Virus record (IMG/VR): IMGVR_UViG_3300034101_004161
Location: 1-20,097 of that record
Origin: a virus
Direction: 5' to 3' (one strand)
Length of the DNA: 20,097 nt
Shown here: positions 7,101 to 17,000 of the stretch, one piece after another
Numbering within the stretch: position 1 is the first letter of the stretch
Layout of the letters: each line of letters starts with the position of its first letter
Program-made: the position numbers and the translations under genes
The notes under the pieces: generated by a model
Databases searched by the model: none
The model's input: the letters and a program-made list of their open reading frames with translations, nothing else
Told to the model about the DNA's origin: nothing

Positions 7101-9785
7101 GTGCAAGTTCAATTTGGCTGGGCTCGCGAGGCGGTCGTGCGGTTCGGAATGTCTTTCGGCGTCAGCGAAGAGCAGGCAAGGGCGTGGGCCGCGAGCGTTG
7201 CCGCCGAAGCCGCCGGCGTTGCCGAGTCGCTGAAGGGGCCGTCGAAGGAAGAGATCATGTCGGGCATCTCGTCTGCCAGAGACGAAATGGCTGAACTGTC
7301 CATCCGCGCTGCCAAGTTCGGTCAGGCCGGCGCTGACGCTGCCTCGAAAAGCACCGAGGAGTTCAACGAGCTACAGCGTCAACTTGGCTCTGGGGCAATC
7401 AATATCGAGGAGTTCAACGAAGGCGCTGCCGGCATTGCGGAGAGTCTCAGCAAGGGCTTGGATGAGATCGCAAAGTCGAGCCCCGAGGAAACACTCAAGA
7501 GAAATCTTGAACTCTTCAAGCAACTCGACGATTCGGTGAAGTCGGCGGAAAAGTCTTTCCGAGACCTGACTGCCGTTCGCATGGTCGGCGACGATTTGCT
7601 GCCGGCCTCCGATGAAGTTAAGAGGCGTGCGGCCGAGTTGCAGGCTGAGTATTCCTCTGCCATTGAGGCAATCAAGAAGAAGCAGGCCGCTGGCGGCTTC
7701 CAGTCAGAACTCGACCAGAGGAGAAGCAAGGCTGAGGAAGACTTGGAGTCGGGCAAGATCGACTCGATTGGATACTCCGTGATCATGGCGGAGCTTGACT
7801 CCACCAATGCTCAGGAAGAAGCCAACAAGGCCGTCGAGGAGGTTAATCGCGAGCTAGATCGAAAGCGTGCCACGCTCAAGGCCGACATCTCCTTCGCCGA
7901 TGACATCCGCAAGCAACTTGATACTGCGTTCCTGTCTCCGGTGCAAAAGTTCGAGAAGGAACTGAAGAAGATCAAAGACAATCCACAGCTTTCCGACATG
8001 GACAAGTTGCTTGCGGAGACAAATCTCCGCAAGGAGGCCCGCGAGAGCCTCGTCGGCAAGTCAGCCCAGACTCAGCTTCAGGAGCGAAGCCGGGACGTTG
8101 CGCAGGCGGCGGAAGCTGGCCTGATCAACGCGGACGAACTGAATGCAGGACTCAAGAAGGCCGCAGAGGACTTCGCGTCCGCCGTGGGCGTCACAAAGAC
8201 TCCGTTCGAGACGTTCTCGTCGTCGCTCGACAACATTGCCAAGCAGTTCGGATTCGCCGGCCAGCCGATCGACGTAGTTCGCGAGAAGCTCAAGGGCAAC
8301 GCCGAGCAACTCGCGTTGTTCGATCGTGCCGTGCAGGAGTCTCGCGACAACCTCCTCGCCTCTCTGGGCATCGAGAAGACTCCCCAGCAAGTCTTCGACG
8401 AGCAGATCGAGAAGATTAATGAGGCCGTAAACGCAACCGACCCCAACAAGCGGATTACGCAAGAGCAGGCCGATCAGGCAACGGCTGTTGCCACTCGCAA
8501 GCGAGATTCTGCCCTCGGTGCCGGCGAAGACCTTGGCGGTCAGTTCAGGGATCGTCAGGCGAAGATCGACGAGGCTTTCGGCGGCGGGAAAGACCCGGCC
8601 AAGCTTGCCGTGGCCCAGAACAAACTCGACATGGACAGGCGGTCTGCCGCCGGTCTTGAGGCCACGCCGGCTCAGGCGATGAAGGCCGGCATCGACAAAG
8701 TCAACGACGCCTTCGGCGTGACCGGCAAGTCGATGGCTGAGATTCAGGCCACGCTTTCGCCAGCCGCGTTCGAGGAATATCAAGAGGCGATCAAGAAGAA
8801 CAAGACCGCCATCGAGGAGTCGCTTGGCGTCCAAAAGCCGTCGATCGTGAGGCTGCAAGAGGCTCAGGACAGGCTTGCAGACGCAGTCGGCGAGAACGTC
8901 ATCTCTCAGGAGCAAGCTGGCTCTGCGGCACGAAAGCTTCGTGACGATTTCATGTCTTCACTCGGCGTCGCCAAGACTCCGTTCGAGGAGTTCTCTGGTG
9001 CCCTCGACAACATCGCAGACCAGTTCGACATGGCGGGCCAGCCGCTCGACGCGGTGCGTGAGAAGCTCAAGGGCAATGCGGATCAGCTTGCCCTATTCGA
9101 CCGTGCGGTCAAGACGGCTCGCGACAATCTCCTCTCGTCTCTCGGCATCGAGAAGACCCCACAGCAAGTCTTCGAAGAGCAGATGAAGAAGATCGAGGAG
9201 GCCGTCGCATCGACTGACCCGAATAAGCAAATCACGAAAGAGCAGGCAGAGCAAGCGAGGACTAACGCAACTCGAAAACGTGATGAGGCTCTCGGCGGTG
9301 AGAGTGCAGCCGACTTCGGCGGCAGGATCAAGGAGCAACGAGCAAAGATCGAGGAAGCCTACGGCAAGGACGGTGCGAACGATCCAGAGAAGTTCAAGTC
9401 GGCCATGAAGAAGCTGAACGAGTCGATCCCCGGTGCTGAGCAGCAAAGCCCGGTCCAGAAGTTCCAAGAAGACCTTGAGAAGCTGAAGGCGACGTTCGGC
9501 GAAGGTACTCCCGAGTTCGAGCAGAACAAGAAAAACCTCCAAGCCCAACTCCAAGAAGACCTCGCCCCTGCCCTCGACGCCACGAAGGCGGATCGGCGGG
9601 GCATCGAGGGTTCTGACGCACGAAGCAAGGGCGGCGTCGACACGTTCTTCCGCATTCTTCGTGGCAACGACAACCCGTCGCTCAAGGCCCAGCTTGATAT
9701 CGCACGCAACACTCGGATTCTCGCGGAGGCCGCAAAGAACCCGGACGCGGCCCCCGTCATCGCGCAACTCTCAGCACCAAGATAA
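4146..9785 (+). CDS. tail tape measure protein
   Basis: An 1879-residue tape measure, which sets tail length, recruits chaperones and is ejected into the host during infection. It begins with GSITVAFGADLRGLSEGID and a coiled coil typical of these proteins. Long Ala/Gly/Val-rich hydrophobic stretches lie at about residues 392-484, 695-739 and 803-925 and probably act as membrane-inserting segments. Around residues 500-620 is the recognisable core FGQPVQEIEKLKIAAEQSGV, with QLGISAEELRSKKPEDLF and the AMDLFGRTGPQILPLLKN turn, as in TP901/HK97-type tape measures. The C-terminal half is helical and charged, with a tandem duplication at residues about 1347-1479 and 1606-1740. Its position after the chaperone pair confirms the call. 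At about 0.15 nm per residue the length predicts a tail near 280 nm. The ATG at 4146 lies three bases after the GT stop, so translation is probably coupled. Confidence 0.95.
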   Translation: MATIGSITVAFGADLRGLSEGIDSIAGMFDRVSEKAERLAEQLDSITSKSVSLKVSVESSEVEKAKSQIEGIPVNSAKNVSITADSSLVEEASGAVDELGTSITATSQAASGGRGPLASLLVTSARLTSVALSGASAYAKLREATVQNIDAITGLGSTQKSLAVIQEALRGNGTAIKVVIQATTQAVRDYAKSFLTVEGAQQSLQSAVLATARAFGISDEAVVKSIGFFSQFATNQIATAGVFRISQRASDLLAKGYESLAVSAAKYFTGSDKAVAAGKSIADTLKSLSADVKFLNRDFDAAVSAIAKFSQNFNIVGRVSATVGAAFDKAASLVSSFASSVASSKTASDVINAISAAIGSLSAAAKSAVPAIAATMKSIATGVAPAAGLVGSLSLLANVFSVVSAASGETAAGFFRVAAGAVAQTAAAGAVGGAITAAAAGASVMAGAAAGAATAVGGLASIFPVTTALAVATAVATGRVAHALQHVGDNAEMMGNLADRFGQPVQEIEKLKIAAEQSGVALNSVVRAQQVFSQNVSKIKIGNLGVEQTREASAAMKQLGISAEELRSKKPEDLFIDVAREISKLPDATKKTQVAMDLFGRTGPQILPLLKNLEQVNEDIGRLGGTISDLDFERFLAVDQSFDRLTTASGAMTDDLVIPFTRMQEAWNNASAEVIGGLAPLVGAVGEVIADLSTPLAVIVEVTGRVLGIFARVAAAVAKIVTAFLPVASTAILFELLGDAINAVLKPVEFLVDTMEGFASTVEEFMRPTVEGFLRIGEAATELLNVFTDLLGLGDIFGETTASLLALGFAYLAVTSSSQIFSAVMATSAGTAIASAATTAAAWVAAGAAIAAAIVGAAVVAIGVYVASVIAATATTIASCAAMHVAWLFGLGPLGALIAGVELLSVGVVALYAFGGSIVDFFSGWGDGAKEIDGATASVEELTAAVEENQNKGLAKDAKAVADALAPPGDSSGTAQVNFGDGARDVQVQFGWAREAVVRFGMSFGVSEEQARAWAASVAAEAAGVAESLKGPSKEEIMSGISSARDEMAELSIRAAKFGQAGADAASKSTEEFNELQRQLGSGAINIEEFNEGAAGIAESLSKGLDEIAKSSPEETLKRNLELFKQLDDSVKSAEKSFRDLTAVRMVGDDLLPASDEVKRRAAELQAEYSSAIEAIKKKQAAGGFQSELDQRRSKAEEDLESGKIDSIGYSVIMAELDSTNAQEEANKAVEEVNRELDRKRATLKADISFADDIRKQLDTAFLSPVQKFEKELKKIKDNPQLSDMDKLLAETNLRKEARESLVGKSAQTQLQERSRDVAQAAEAGLINADELNAGLKKAAEDFASAVGVTKTPFETFSSSLDNIAKQFGFAGQPIDVVREKLKGNAEQLALFDRAVQESRDNLLASLGIEKTPQQVFDEQIEKINEAVNATDPNKRITQEQADQATAVATRKRDSALGAGEDLGGQFRDRQAKIDEAFGGGKDPAKLAVAQNKLDMDRRSAAGLEATPAQAMKAGIDKVNDAFGVTGKSMAEIQATLSPAAFEEYQEAIKKNKTAIEESLGVQKPSIVRLQEAQDRLADAVGENVISQEQAGSAARKLRDDFMSSLGVAKTPFEEFSGALDNIADQFDMAGQPLDAVREKLKGNADQLALFDRAVKTARDNLLSSLGIEKTPQQVFEEQMKKIEEAVASTDPNKQITKEQAEQARTNATRKRDEALGGESAADFGGRIKEQRAKIEEAYGKDGANDPEKFKSAMKKLNESIPGAEQQSPVQKFQEDLEKLKATFGEGTPEFEQNKKNLQAQLQEDLAPALDATKADRRGIEGSDARSKGGVDTFFRILRGNDNPSLKAQLDIARNTRILAEAAKNPDAAPVIAQLSAPR
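8184..8582 (+). repeat. tape measure internal repeat, copy 1
   Basis: About 133 codons that recur 777 bases (259 codons) downstream. The copy starts at VGVTKTPFETFSSSLDNIA, continues through GQPIDVVREKLKGNAEQLAL and SLGIEKTPQQVFDEQIEKI, and ends at AKIDEAFG. The DNA is similar as well as the protein, for example AAGACTCCGTTCGAG at 8196 and 8973. More diverged similarity extends on both sides, so the full duplicated unit is probably about 259 residues. Confidence 0.9.
8961..9365 (+). repeat. tape measure internal repeat, copy 2
   Basis: The second copy of the unit at 8184. It begins LGVAKTPFEEFSGALDNIA, includes GQPLDAVREKLKGNADQLAL and SLGIEKTPQQVFEEQMKKI, and ends at AKIEEAYG. It carries two extra codons relative to copy 1 in the GGESAADFGG region. 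Differences are largely conservative, so both copies appear to be under selection for a helical structure. Confidence 0.9.
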
Positions 9786-9787
9786 TC

Positions 9788-10645
9788 ATGGCAGTCGTAG
9801 AATCCAGAGAGATGTATCGCGGTCGCAGTCGCCAGACGACCTACGGCGACGTGTCTGTCTACACCCGCATCTTTCTTGTCACCGTTGACGACCCGAATAC
9901 AGACTTGCAGGAGATATCTGAGTCGCCGGGGATCGCGTGGCTCGACACGCACCCGGAGGACGGGGACGCTCTCCTCGTCGACTCGAACATCCAGCAGGAC
10001 GGTGACTCTCCGTTCCATTACAAGCTGACATTCACGTACAAGGCGGCTGAAGACCTCTACGCAAACCCGATCAATCGACCGCCGCAGTTCTCGTTCAGCG
10101 GGAGCCTCGCGTCGGCTCCGGCGTTCTGGTACTTCCCCAACGCAAACGACAACTCAACCAAAAGGATCATCATCAACTCCGCCGGAGACCCGATCGGGGG
10201 ACTCGACCGCGACGAGGGCGAGTTCACGGTCTCGATCGTGATCAACACGCCCCCTCCCTTCGACTACGTGAAGGCCCAGATGTACGTGGGCGCGATCAAC
10301 TCGGACACGTGGAGCGGCGGTGCCCCGACGACTTGGAAGTGCATGTCGATTTCTGGAAACAGAAAAATCGAGAACGTCGGCGGCTTAAAGTACCTGTACT
10401 GGGAGGTCAGCACCACGCTCGCGTACCGCAACACGGGATGGGACTTGCAGACGTGGGACGTCGGGTTCAATCAGATCGTCGGTGGGGCGAGAAGGAAGAT
10501 CATGGCCGGCTCTGAGCCGGTGAGCGAGCCGGCCGCGTTGAGCAACGGCGTGGCGAAGACCCCGGGTCAGCCTCCCGACATGCTGACGTTCCGCATCTAC
10601 CCGATGCGGCCATTCAACGGGACTTTCCCGGCCCTGCCGGCGTGA
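9788..10645 (+). CDS. putative tail-tip protein (distal tail-like position)
   Basis: A 285-residue protein of no family I recognise. It follows the tape measure by two bases, the usual slot for the distal tail (Dit) protein that joins the tube to the tip. It is rich in beta-strand patterns and aromatic residues: VSVYTRIFLVTVDDP near the N-terminus, HYKLTFTYKAAEDLY in the first third, NRPPQFSFSGS, and near the C-terminus YLYWEVSTTLAYRNTGWDL followed by VGFNQIVGGARRKI and a Pro-rich end (AKTPGQPPDMLTFRIYPMRP). The 'YWEV...YR..GWDL....GFN' pattern suggests a compact beta domain that may carry a tail or capsid protein fold. No signal peptide or membrane segment is visible. A structural tail-tip role is inferred from context. 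Confidence 0.6.
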   Translation: MAVVESREMYRGRSRQTTYGDVSVYTRIFLVTVDDPNTDLQEISESPGIAWLDTHPEDGDALLVDSNIQQDGDSPFHYKLTFTYKAAEDLYANPINRPPQFSFSGSLASAPAFWYFPNANDNSTKRIIINSAGDPIGGLDRDEGEFTVSIVINTPPPFDYVKAQMYVGAINSDTWSGGAPTTWKCMSISGNRKIENVGGLKYLYWEVSTTLAYRNTGWDLQTWDVGFNQIVGGARRKIMAGSEPVSEPAALSNGVAKTPGQPPDMLTFRIYPMRPFNGTFPALPA

Positions 10646-10653
10646 GGTGAACT

Positions 10654-11013
10654 ATGGGGTACGGCCCGTCGAGGCAGATGCGTGGTGCCGGAAACTACGG
10701 CGAGCAACTGGTGCAGTTCAAGCTGGCCGATGCTCAGCGGATTGCTAACGTCGTCGGACAGGTTGAGGGGTCGAGGAGGGGGCGAAAGAACTCGACACTG
10801 CCAAGGGCGGCGGGTGGCGGCGGTGGGGGGGCGCTCACCACGGCGACGTTTAGCGGTAGCTGGCTGAAGGGAACAAATAAAGTCGTGAACCTCAGCGACG
10901 GAACCGCTACCGCCGTAAACATCCTTGCAAACGTCCTGTATGCGGCAGGGACTCGCAAGTGCGTTCTTGCTCAGATAGACGGTGCATTCACGCTCATTTC
11001 GTCGGAGTGCTAA
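10654..11013 (+). CDS. small Gly-hinge protein before the fiber
   Basis: A 119-residue protein of unknown function. It has a basic, helical N-terminal half (LADAQRIANVVGQVEGSRRG), a glycine-rich hinge (AAGGGGGGAL, about residues 52-61) and a compact beta-rich C-terminal domain TFSGSWLKGTNKVVNL, ending KCVLAQIDGAFTLISSEC. The C-terminal part resembles the small 'F.G.W..G..k.v' domain often seen in phage tail-tip proteins, where a cysteine pair closes the fold; this is a resemblance, not an identified family. A GAGGTGA site is at 10644-10650. Its stop TAA overlaps the next start by one base (TAATG), so the two are tightly coupled, and it may be an adaptor or partner for the large fiber. Confidence 0.55.
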   Translation: MGYGPSRQMRGAGNYGEQLVQFKLADAQRIANVVGQVEGSRRGRKNSTLPRAAGGGGGGALTTATFSGSWLKGTNKVVNLSDGTATAVNILANVLYAAGTRKCVLAQIDGAFTLISSEC

Positions 11014-14000
11014 TGGGATTCTTCGACGACTGCGAGGAATGCTGCTCGCCGCGTGCTTACGCATGGAGGACCGCCAAGTGGGAATTCTACTACGGCTACT
11101 TTGCCTCGCCACTCATGCTTGGCTATGGCCGGCAATGCAGCAACCCTTTTGACAGGCCTCCCCTGTTAGGCACAGGTCAGACGACGATACCAAAACAGGG
11201 CGATTGGATTTTCCTCGCCACGAGCAGCGAGAGGAGCTACGGAATTCTCGCGGACGGAAGCCTGTGGGGGTGGGGAAAGGCTCCGCTTGGTGATGGAACC
11301 CTAAACGACCGATATCACCCGCATCGCATTGGAAGCGATCGGTGGAAGTGCGTTTCCACGTGCGAAACGCACACGCTGGGAATCAAGCAGGACGGCACGC
11401 TTTGGGCGTGGGGCCGGAACGAGAGCGGGCAACTTGGGGATGGAAACGCATACCCCGCCTTCAGCGAATCGCCTCGCGTCATGCTCAACTCTAGTATCGC
11501 ATCGGTCAGCATAAATGAGGGAATGTTTCAGAGCATCCGCGAATCCCCAACGTCAGTCTCTTTTATCAAGCACGCCCCGAGCGACCCCGGCAGCGGGGCG
11601 ACGGCTACTTGTGCAGTCTCGCTGTCGGTTGTCGGATTTAATTTCGAGCCAAATTCGCCCCCAAACTTTTCTTCTCAAAACAAGCACTACGCAGTGAGGG
11701 GCGGGAGCGGGTACAAGTCGGTTCCGACGGTCGTTGTCACGCCAAGCGTGCCTGACCCGTGCATAATCACTGCGAACTGCCAATTTGATGTGTATGGGGC
11801 CACGCTGTTGAGCGGAGGCAGTGGATACGGCCCGGACACTGCGGTTGTTTTCTCCAAAAACGCCGAGGGCGATTCAGCCACAGCCACATGCACGGTTGCT
11901 GGCGGAGTCATAACGTCCATCACCCCGCAACGTGTAGCGACATACGACACGCCCCCGACAATCACCTTTACTGGCGGCGGACAAGGAGCGGTGGCTACTC
12001 CAGCAATCTACAGCGGGCGGGTGCTATCTCTTACGATATCATCCGGCGGCTCCGGGTACACGTCGCCGCCGACAATCACATTCGAGGGTGGCGAGCCGGA
12101 AGTCGCAGCGTCCACTTTTGCTTCTATGCAGGCGGTGGCGGTCAATGTGACAATCACGAACGGCGGGAGCGGCTACACGCAGCCGCGTGGCGGCATAAAG
12201 ACGAGGCTGAATTTTGCGTCTGGAAGTTCAGTGGACATCGGCACTGTCAACCTGTCACCCGGCGGCCTGTCGCACGTGCCGCCCTTTGAGAGCTTCTATT
12301 CAATCAGTACGAGCTTAGGAGAAATCACATTTGATCCATTTTACATAACCCACGATCTGGCAGAGATAAGAAATACCCACCAGATAATCTATGACGCGCC
12401 GTACCCGAGCCCCTACAGCGACTCCGTCCAGCAGGCACTCGCCTCGCTGAATGTGACGGCAAGCCTCGTTTCGAGCGAGGCTCCGGATGTGCCCCTAAGC
12501 GTTACGTTCGAGCCCGGCGCGACGTTCTTGCAGGCACGGTGGAAGATATCCAAGCCTTCGACGATCGTCGGCCGCACGCGGAATTGCGTAATCCGCGTGT
12601 TCGTGCCTTCATTTGACATTAACTACACATACCCCAACATCGAGATGATAACGCCGTCTCATGTCAAAGGGCAGACATTTCAGTCGCTCGTCGTCGAGAA
12701 GGGAGACGCAAGTTTGTACAACCCAACAGGACCGTGGGTTGTCGCTGATAGGTTTGATAACACAACAATATTCAAGGCCACGTCAACTGAGTTGGTGCCG
12801 TTTAATCAGTGGCAAGAGACTCAGCAAACGCTTTCTGGAACTTACGGGACAGTCGTCGTCGACCAAGTGAGCGGCGGAGAACCTATTTACCCACGACTCC
12901 AGTACATTCCGTGGGGGTGGACGAAGAATGCCCAGCAAATCCCGCCCTACGGGAACAACTATCATGCGATAAGGCAGCAGGGCTATGGCAGTAGCTTTCA
13001 GACATTTCGCAATCCTCCCGAGTGGACGTCAACAGTGTTCCACGTCAAAGAGAGGTGTTATCACGCCAGAGAGGTAGGGGTCGCCCCGGCGACGTCCTTT
13101 CCAGACATAGCAACCTTTTTCGTGGACGGCGACGGCATAGGCGGTATGATTTCGGGCTCTTTCACGCCGTCCACGGGAAAGACTTCATACTCTGTGTCGC
13201 AGGCTGGCTCTGGCTACACCTATGAGCCCAGCGTAACAGCGACGACATTTGTGATCAGCCCAAAGCGGGTGGGCTCCGAATCGGACTGGCAGAGCGTCGT
13301 TGCAGCCGGAGGAAACCCCGCTTCGTCCGCCGGGCTTCGTCAGGATGGATTCCCGATGCGGTGGGGCACCGCTAGTTCCGTCACCTCTTTCAGCCCTGCG
13401 AGAGTCGGATTTCCTCTGTCAGCAAAAATAAAAGACCCGAGTTCTATCGTTAACTGGGAAAGCTATTTTTATAGCAACTACTACGTCCAGTCGCTCGTCT
13501 ACGGATTACCCCCCTCGCGCGAAGTGGTGAACGGCCTTTCCCCCCAGACGGTTGGTCCGGTGTTCGTCTCCCCAAGCGCGGACCCTTGGGTCGTCGACAG
13601 AATTATTACGAAACAAGGCAGTCTCAGTTTTGCCGGGCTCGCCCCCGGCCCTTACGATTTCACAGGTTACTTAACAACGCGGCGTGGTGACATTTGGCCG
13701 TCTTGGTCTAGGTACTGCGGCGGCCCGCAAACTATTTACACGTTCAGCAATATTCAGTCGCTCACGGCCGCGCCAACGCCAGAGCAAGGCGATGTTAGTA
13801 CGTACCAGCACTTCGTTCCGTTTCCTTATGAAAGGGAGGCGGTTCTTCCTGAGTTGCTGCCGGATCGAGCGTCCACGAGTACGCGGACGTTTCTTGGGTC
13901 GTGCTTCACGTCTGCTCCAAATCTAGGACCAGAGGTCGACTGCGTCCTTCACTCGCCCGGCTCCTGTTCTCGTCTTTTCGTTGACGAGGGGATGCTTATG

Positions 14001-17000
14001 GCCGTATCTAAGAGCGGGGAGGTGTGGAGAATTGGTTTCACTGGGCCGGGGACTGTGTCGCATTCGCCGGCGCACGTCTACGGAGAATCTGATGAGTCAA
14101 AGAAAATTGACATCAAGGTGTACGGATACGAAGCGGACGTCATCTGGGAGTGGGCCACCGCAACAAGAGAGCAGGAAGTGGTTTTGCTAGCGAGTTCTTG
14201 GGCATACGGCTCTTTCAGGCACGAAGTTCGATCGGACACGTTTACCTCTCGATACCTTCTTCCACCAACAAAAACTGTCGAGAACGAGTCTTCTGGATGG
14301 TCAAACTCGATATCCGTGAGTCCGTACAGGTCTTGGAAGATTGTGATCACAAACCCCGGGTCGGGATACAAGCCTGGGGATGTCATTAGAATCAAAATTT
14401 CAGGCGGAAAGACGTTTGAGTTTGATCGCATTACCACGCAGACTTCTGCCGCCGAGAAAGAAACAGTCAAGACTGGCACTCTCACTTACACATACAGCGG
14501 AAGAGTTGTCGGAGACACTGCTTTTGCTGGCTTTCCATTAAGCTGCACAACTTACGTCTCCAACGGCCGCGCTGACACATTTTCGACTATTCTGCAACTT
14601 CCGGGCTCTCAGATCGGCGCGCCTCCTCAGCAGCCGCACCCGCCTTACGTGTGGTCGAACAGCGGGGCATACGGAGGAAGGCCGCGACGTCGATTCAGCA
14701 TCTCGCTTGCAACAGGCGTCCAGCTTGGTGATTCCGCTGCCCCAGCCATTCAATGCGATAGCGGTGAGGCGGACATAGAGGTCATCAAGAAGCTGACGTG
14801 CCACCTGATTGACAGATACGAGACGCGACTCGTTGACGTTCCGGAGCAAATAAGGTCCAACGTCGGCGGTTACGGATATCTTACCGGCATCACAGTGGCA
14901 GACGGTGGGTTGTACATGAACCCCCTAGCCTTCGGCAACGACGTTATTGATGCCCCTGACAACTTGTTTGTCACGGTTCCGTCGGTCGAGATCATCGCCG
15001 ACTCAGGAGGCGGCTCTGGTGCCACCGCAAAACTCGTCCCGGTCAGGAACTCGCCCGACGTACCAGACGTGCCGCTCAAGGTGTCGAGTGACGCAAACAC
15101 CTACCAAAGGCAGATCACATCCGCCAACGCGCAGTACGGCGTCACGTCTGGCGGTCTTATTCAATTCAATAATCCGAAGGTGAACGCACCGCCTTCCCAC
15201 CAGAGAGGCATAACAAGTCTGACCCAGCACTTGGCGAGAACATCGTCTCGGGACTTGCTGAGGCTTCGCTCCGGCACGCCCCTTGAGGCCGTTCGTGCAT
15301 TTCCGAACGTGGAGCTTACGCTCGCGGATGCTGGCAAGAACTATCGTCTCCCGCCGCTCATCTCGATGCCACAGCCTCACGCCTCCGTGGCGGTTGCTGA
15401 GGCTCACATCAGCGGCAAGCTTGTTTCGCTTGGGGTTGAAAACGGAGGCTCTGGGTACAGGTATGCCCCAACTCTAACGCTATCGGGCGGCGAGGGGACC
15501 GGCGCAACAGCCCGTGCGGTGATCTCCGGACCTGTCGACTCTGTTGCATTGACGTCAGGCGGCTCCGGATACGCCGCGACCCCAAAGGTGGCCTTCTCCG
15601 GCGCAGGAATACCGGCGACCGCAACGGCAGTGGCAAGGGGTTACGTTTCGTCGATTGTCATTGCCGACGGAGGCTCTGGATACACGTCGTCTCCGCCGCC
15701 GGTAGTCATCACCGGAGACGGGTCGGGCGCTTCCGCCGTTGCGACAACATCGGGGAGGGTGAGGTCTGTGTATCTGTCCTCCGGTGGCGGGGGGTATGAC
15801 TCTCCGCCGACGGTTACGATCAGCGGCGGAGGCGGATCGGGGGCCACGGCAGTGGCCCACATGAGGTTGAATCCGGCAACCAACAAGTATTCTGTCAGCC
15901 ACTTCGAGCTAACGAGTCACGGGAGCGGATACACGAGCCCGCCAACCGTCACTGTCTCCCCGCCACCATCCGGCAACGCGGGGGCGATTCCGGCACTCGC
16001 GGTCGCGGAGGTTGTTTTCTATGTCGACTCAGTGACAATCACTTCTCCCGGTCAGGGGTATTCGACTCCTCCCGCAGTCACGGTTCTTGGCGGCACAGCG
16101 CGAGTGTTTGCGTTCTTGTCAATGTCCGTCGAGGAGTTGTCGCTCAGAAGCGGCGGAACGTACCGATCACCGCCATCCATCTTTTTTCGCCCGGTGGCAA
16201 CAGTTGAATCGGTCACGCTCACGTCGGCCGGCGAAAACTACACGAGAGCGCCGGAGGTTTTGATTGTCGGTGGCGGAGGCAGCGGAGCGGCTGCGGCGTG
16301 TACGATCGGCCCAGACGGAAGAATAAACAAGCTGACACTGACCGCCAGAGGCGTGGGGTATCGGCCCGGCTCTGCTCCGCACGTGGTGTTTGTCGGCGGC
16401 GGCGGAAGAGGCGCTTCCGCGACGGCGACGGTTCTAACGCTTGGCGGAGGCGGAGGCGGCACGACGACGATAAACGGGTCGATTCTTTACGCTGAGCCGA
16501 CGGCTGAGGGTAGTGGCTACCAATTCTCGCCAATAGTTACGATTTCGGGAGGAGGGAATCAAAGGCTTTCCGCCCTTAACGAAGACCTGTCTGCCGGCAG
16601 AATCACACAGTCGCAGTACGACTCGCAGGTCGACGACGTTCGCGGGGTTGTGCTTGCAAGGGTTGAGGGCGCGATCGATCGAATTGACATCACGAACGCC
16701 GGGGACCGGTACTCGTCTCAAGCAGCCTTCGACAGGACTGCGCTGGCGAGGATTCCGGCAAGGGCGACGGCGGTTGGGCCGCTCGGCAGGGGATCGGGAG
16801 ACACTCTTCTGCTATTCAATGCTACCAATGAGTGGCCGGGCGGCGGAGTTTCACAGCCTTCATCTCTGCCGTCGGCCAAATTCCTTCAGAAGCCACAGAT
16901 TCGTTTTCAGAACGGCATCTACGCAGAGGTGCAAGACTTTTACATCAGTAAAGTTACGTGCAACGGACTGAGGACTTACCCAACAAGGCCGACTGGAGCG

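Noticed and set aside
8061-8915. 284-residue open frame on the - strand
   Set aside because: It is antisense to the duplicated part of the tape measure, and its Leu/Arg-rich pattern is the reverse reading of Glu/Lys-rich helices.
10959-11012. GTG start for the giant protein
   Set aside because: It would lie inside the previous gene; the residues added look random, while ATG 11013 has a ribosome site and the typical TAATG coupling.
15320-16560. CRISPR-like or non-coding tandem repeats
   Set aside because: The repeats are protein-level, in one open frame, diverged at the DNA level and of irregular spacing; they are structural repeats of the fiber.
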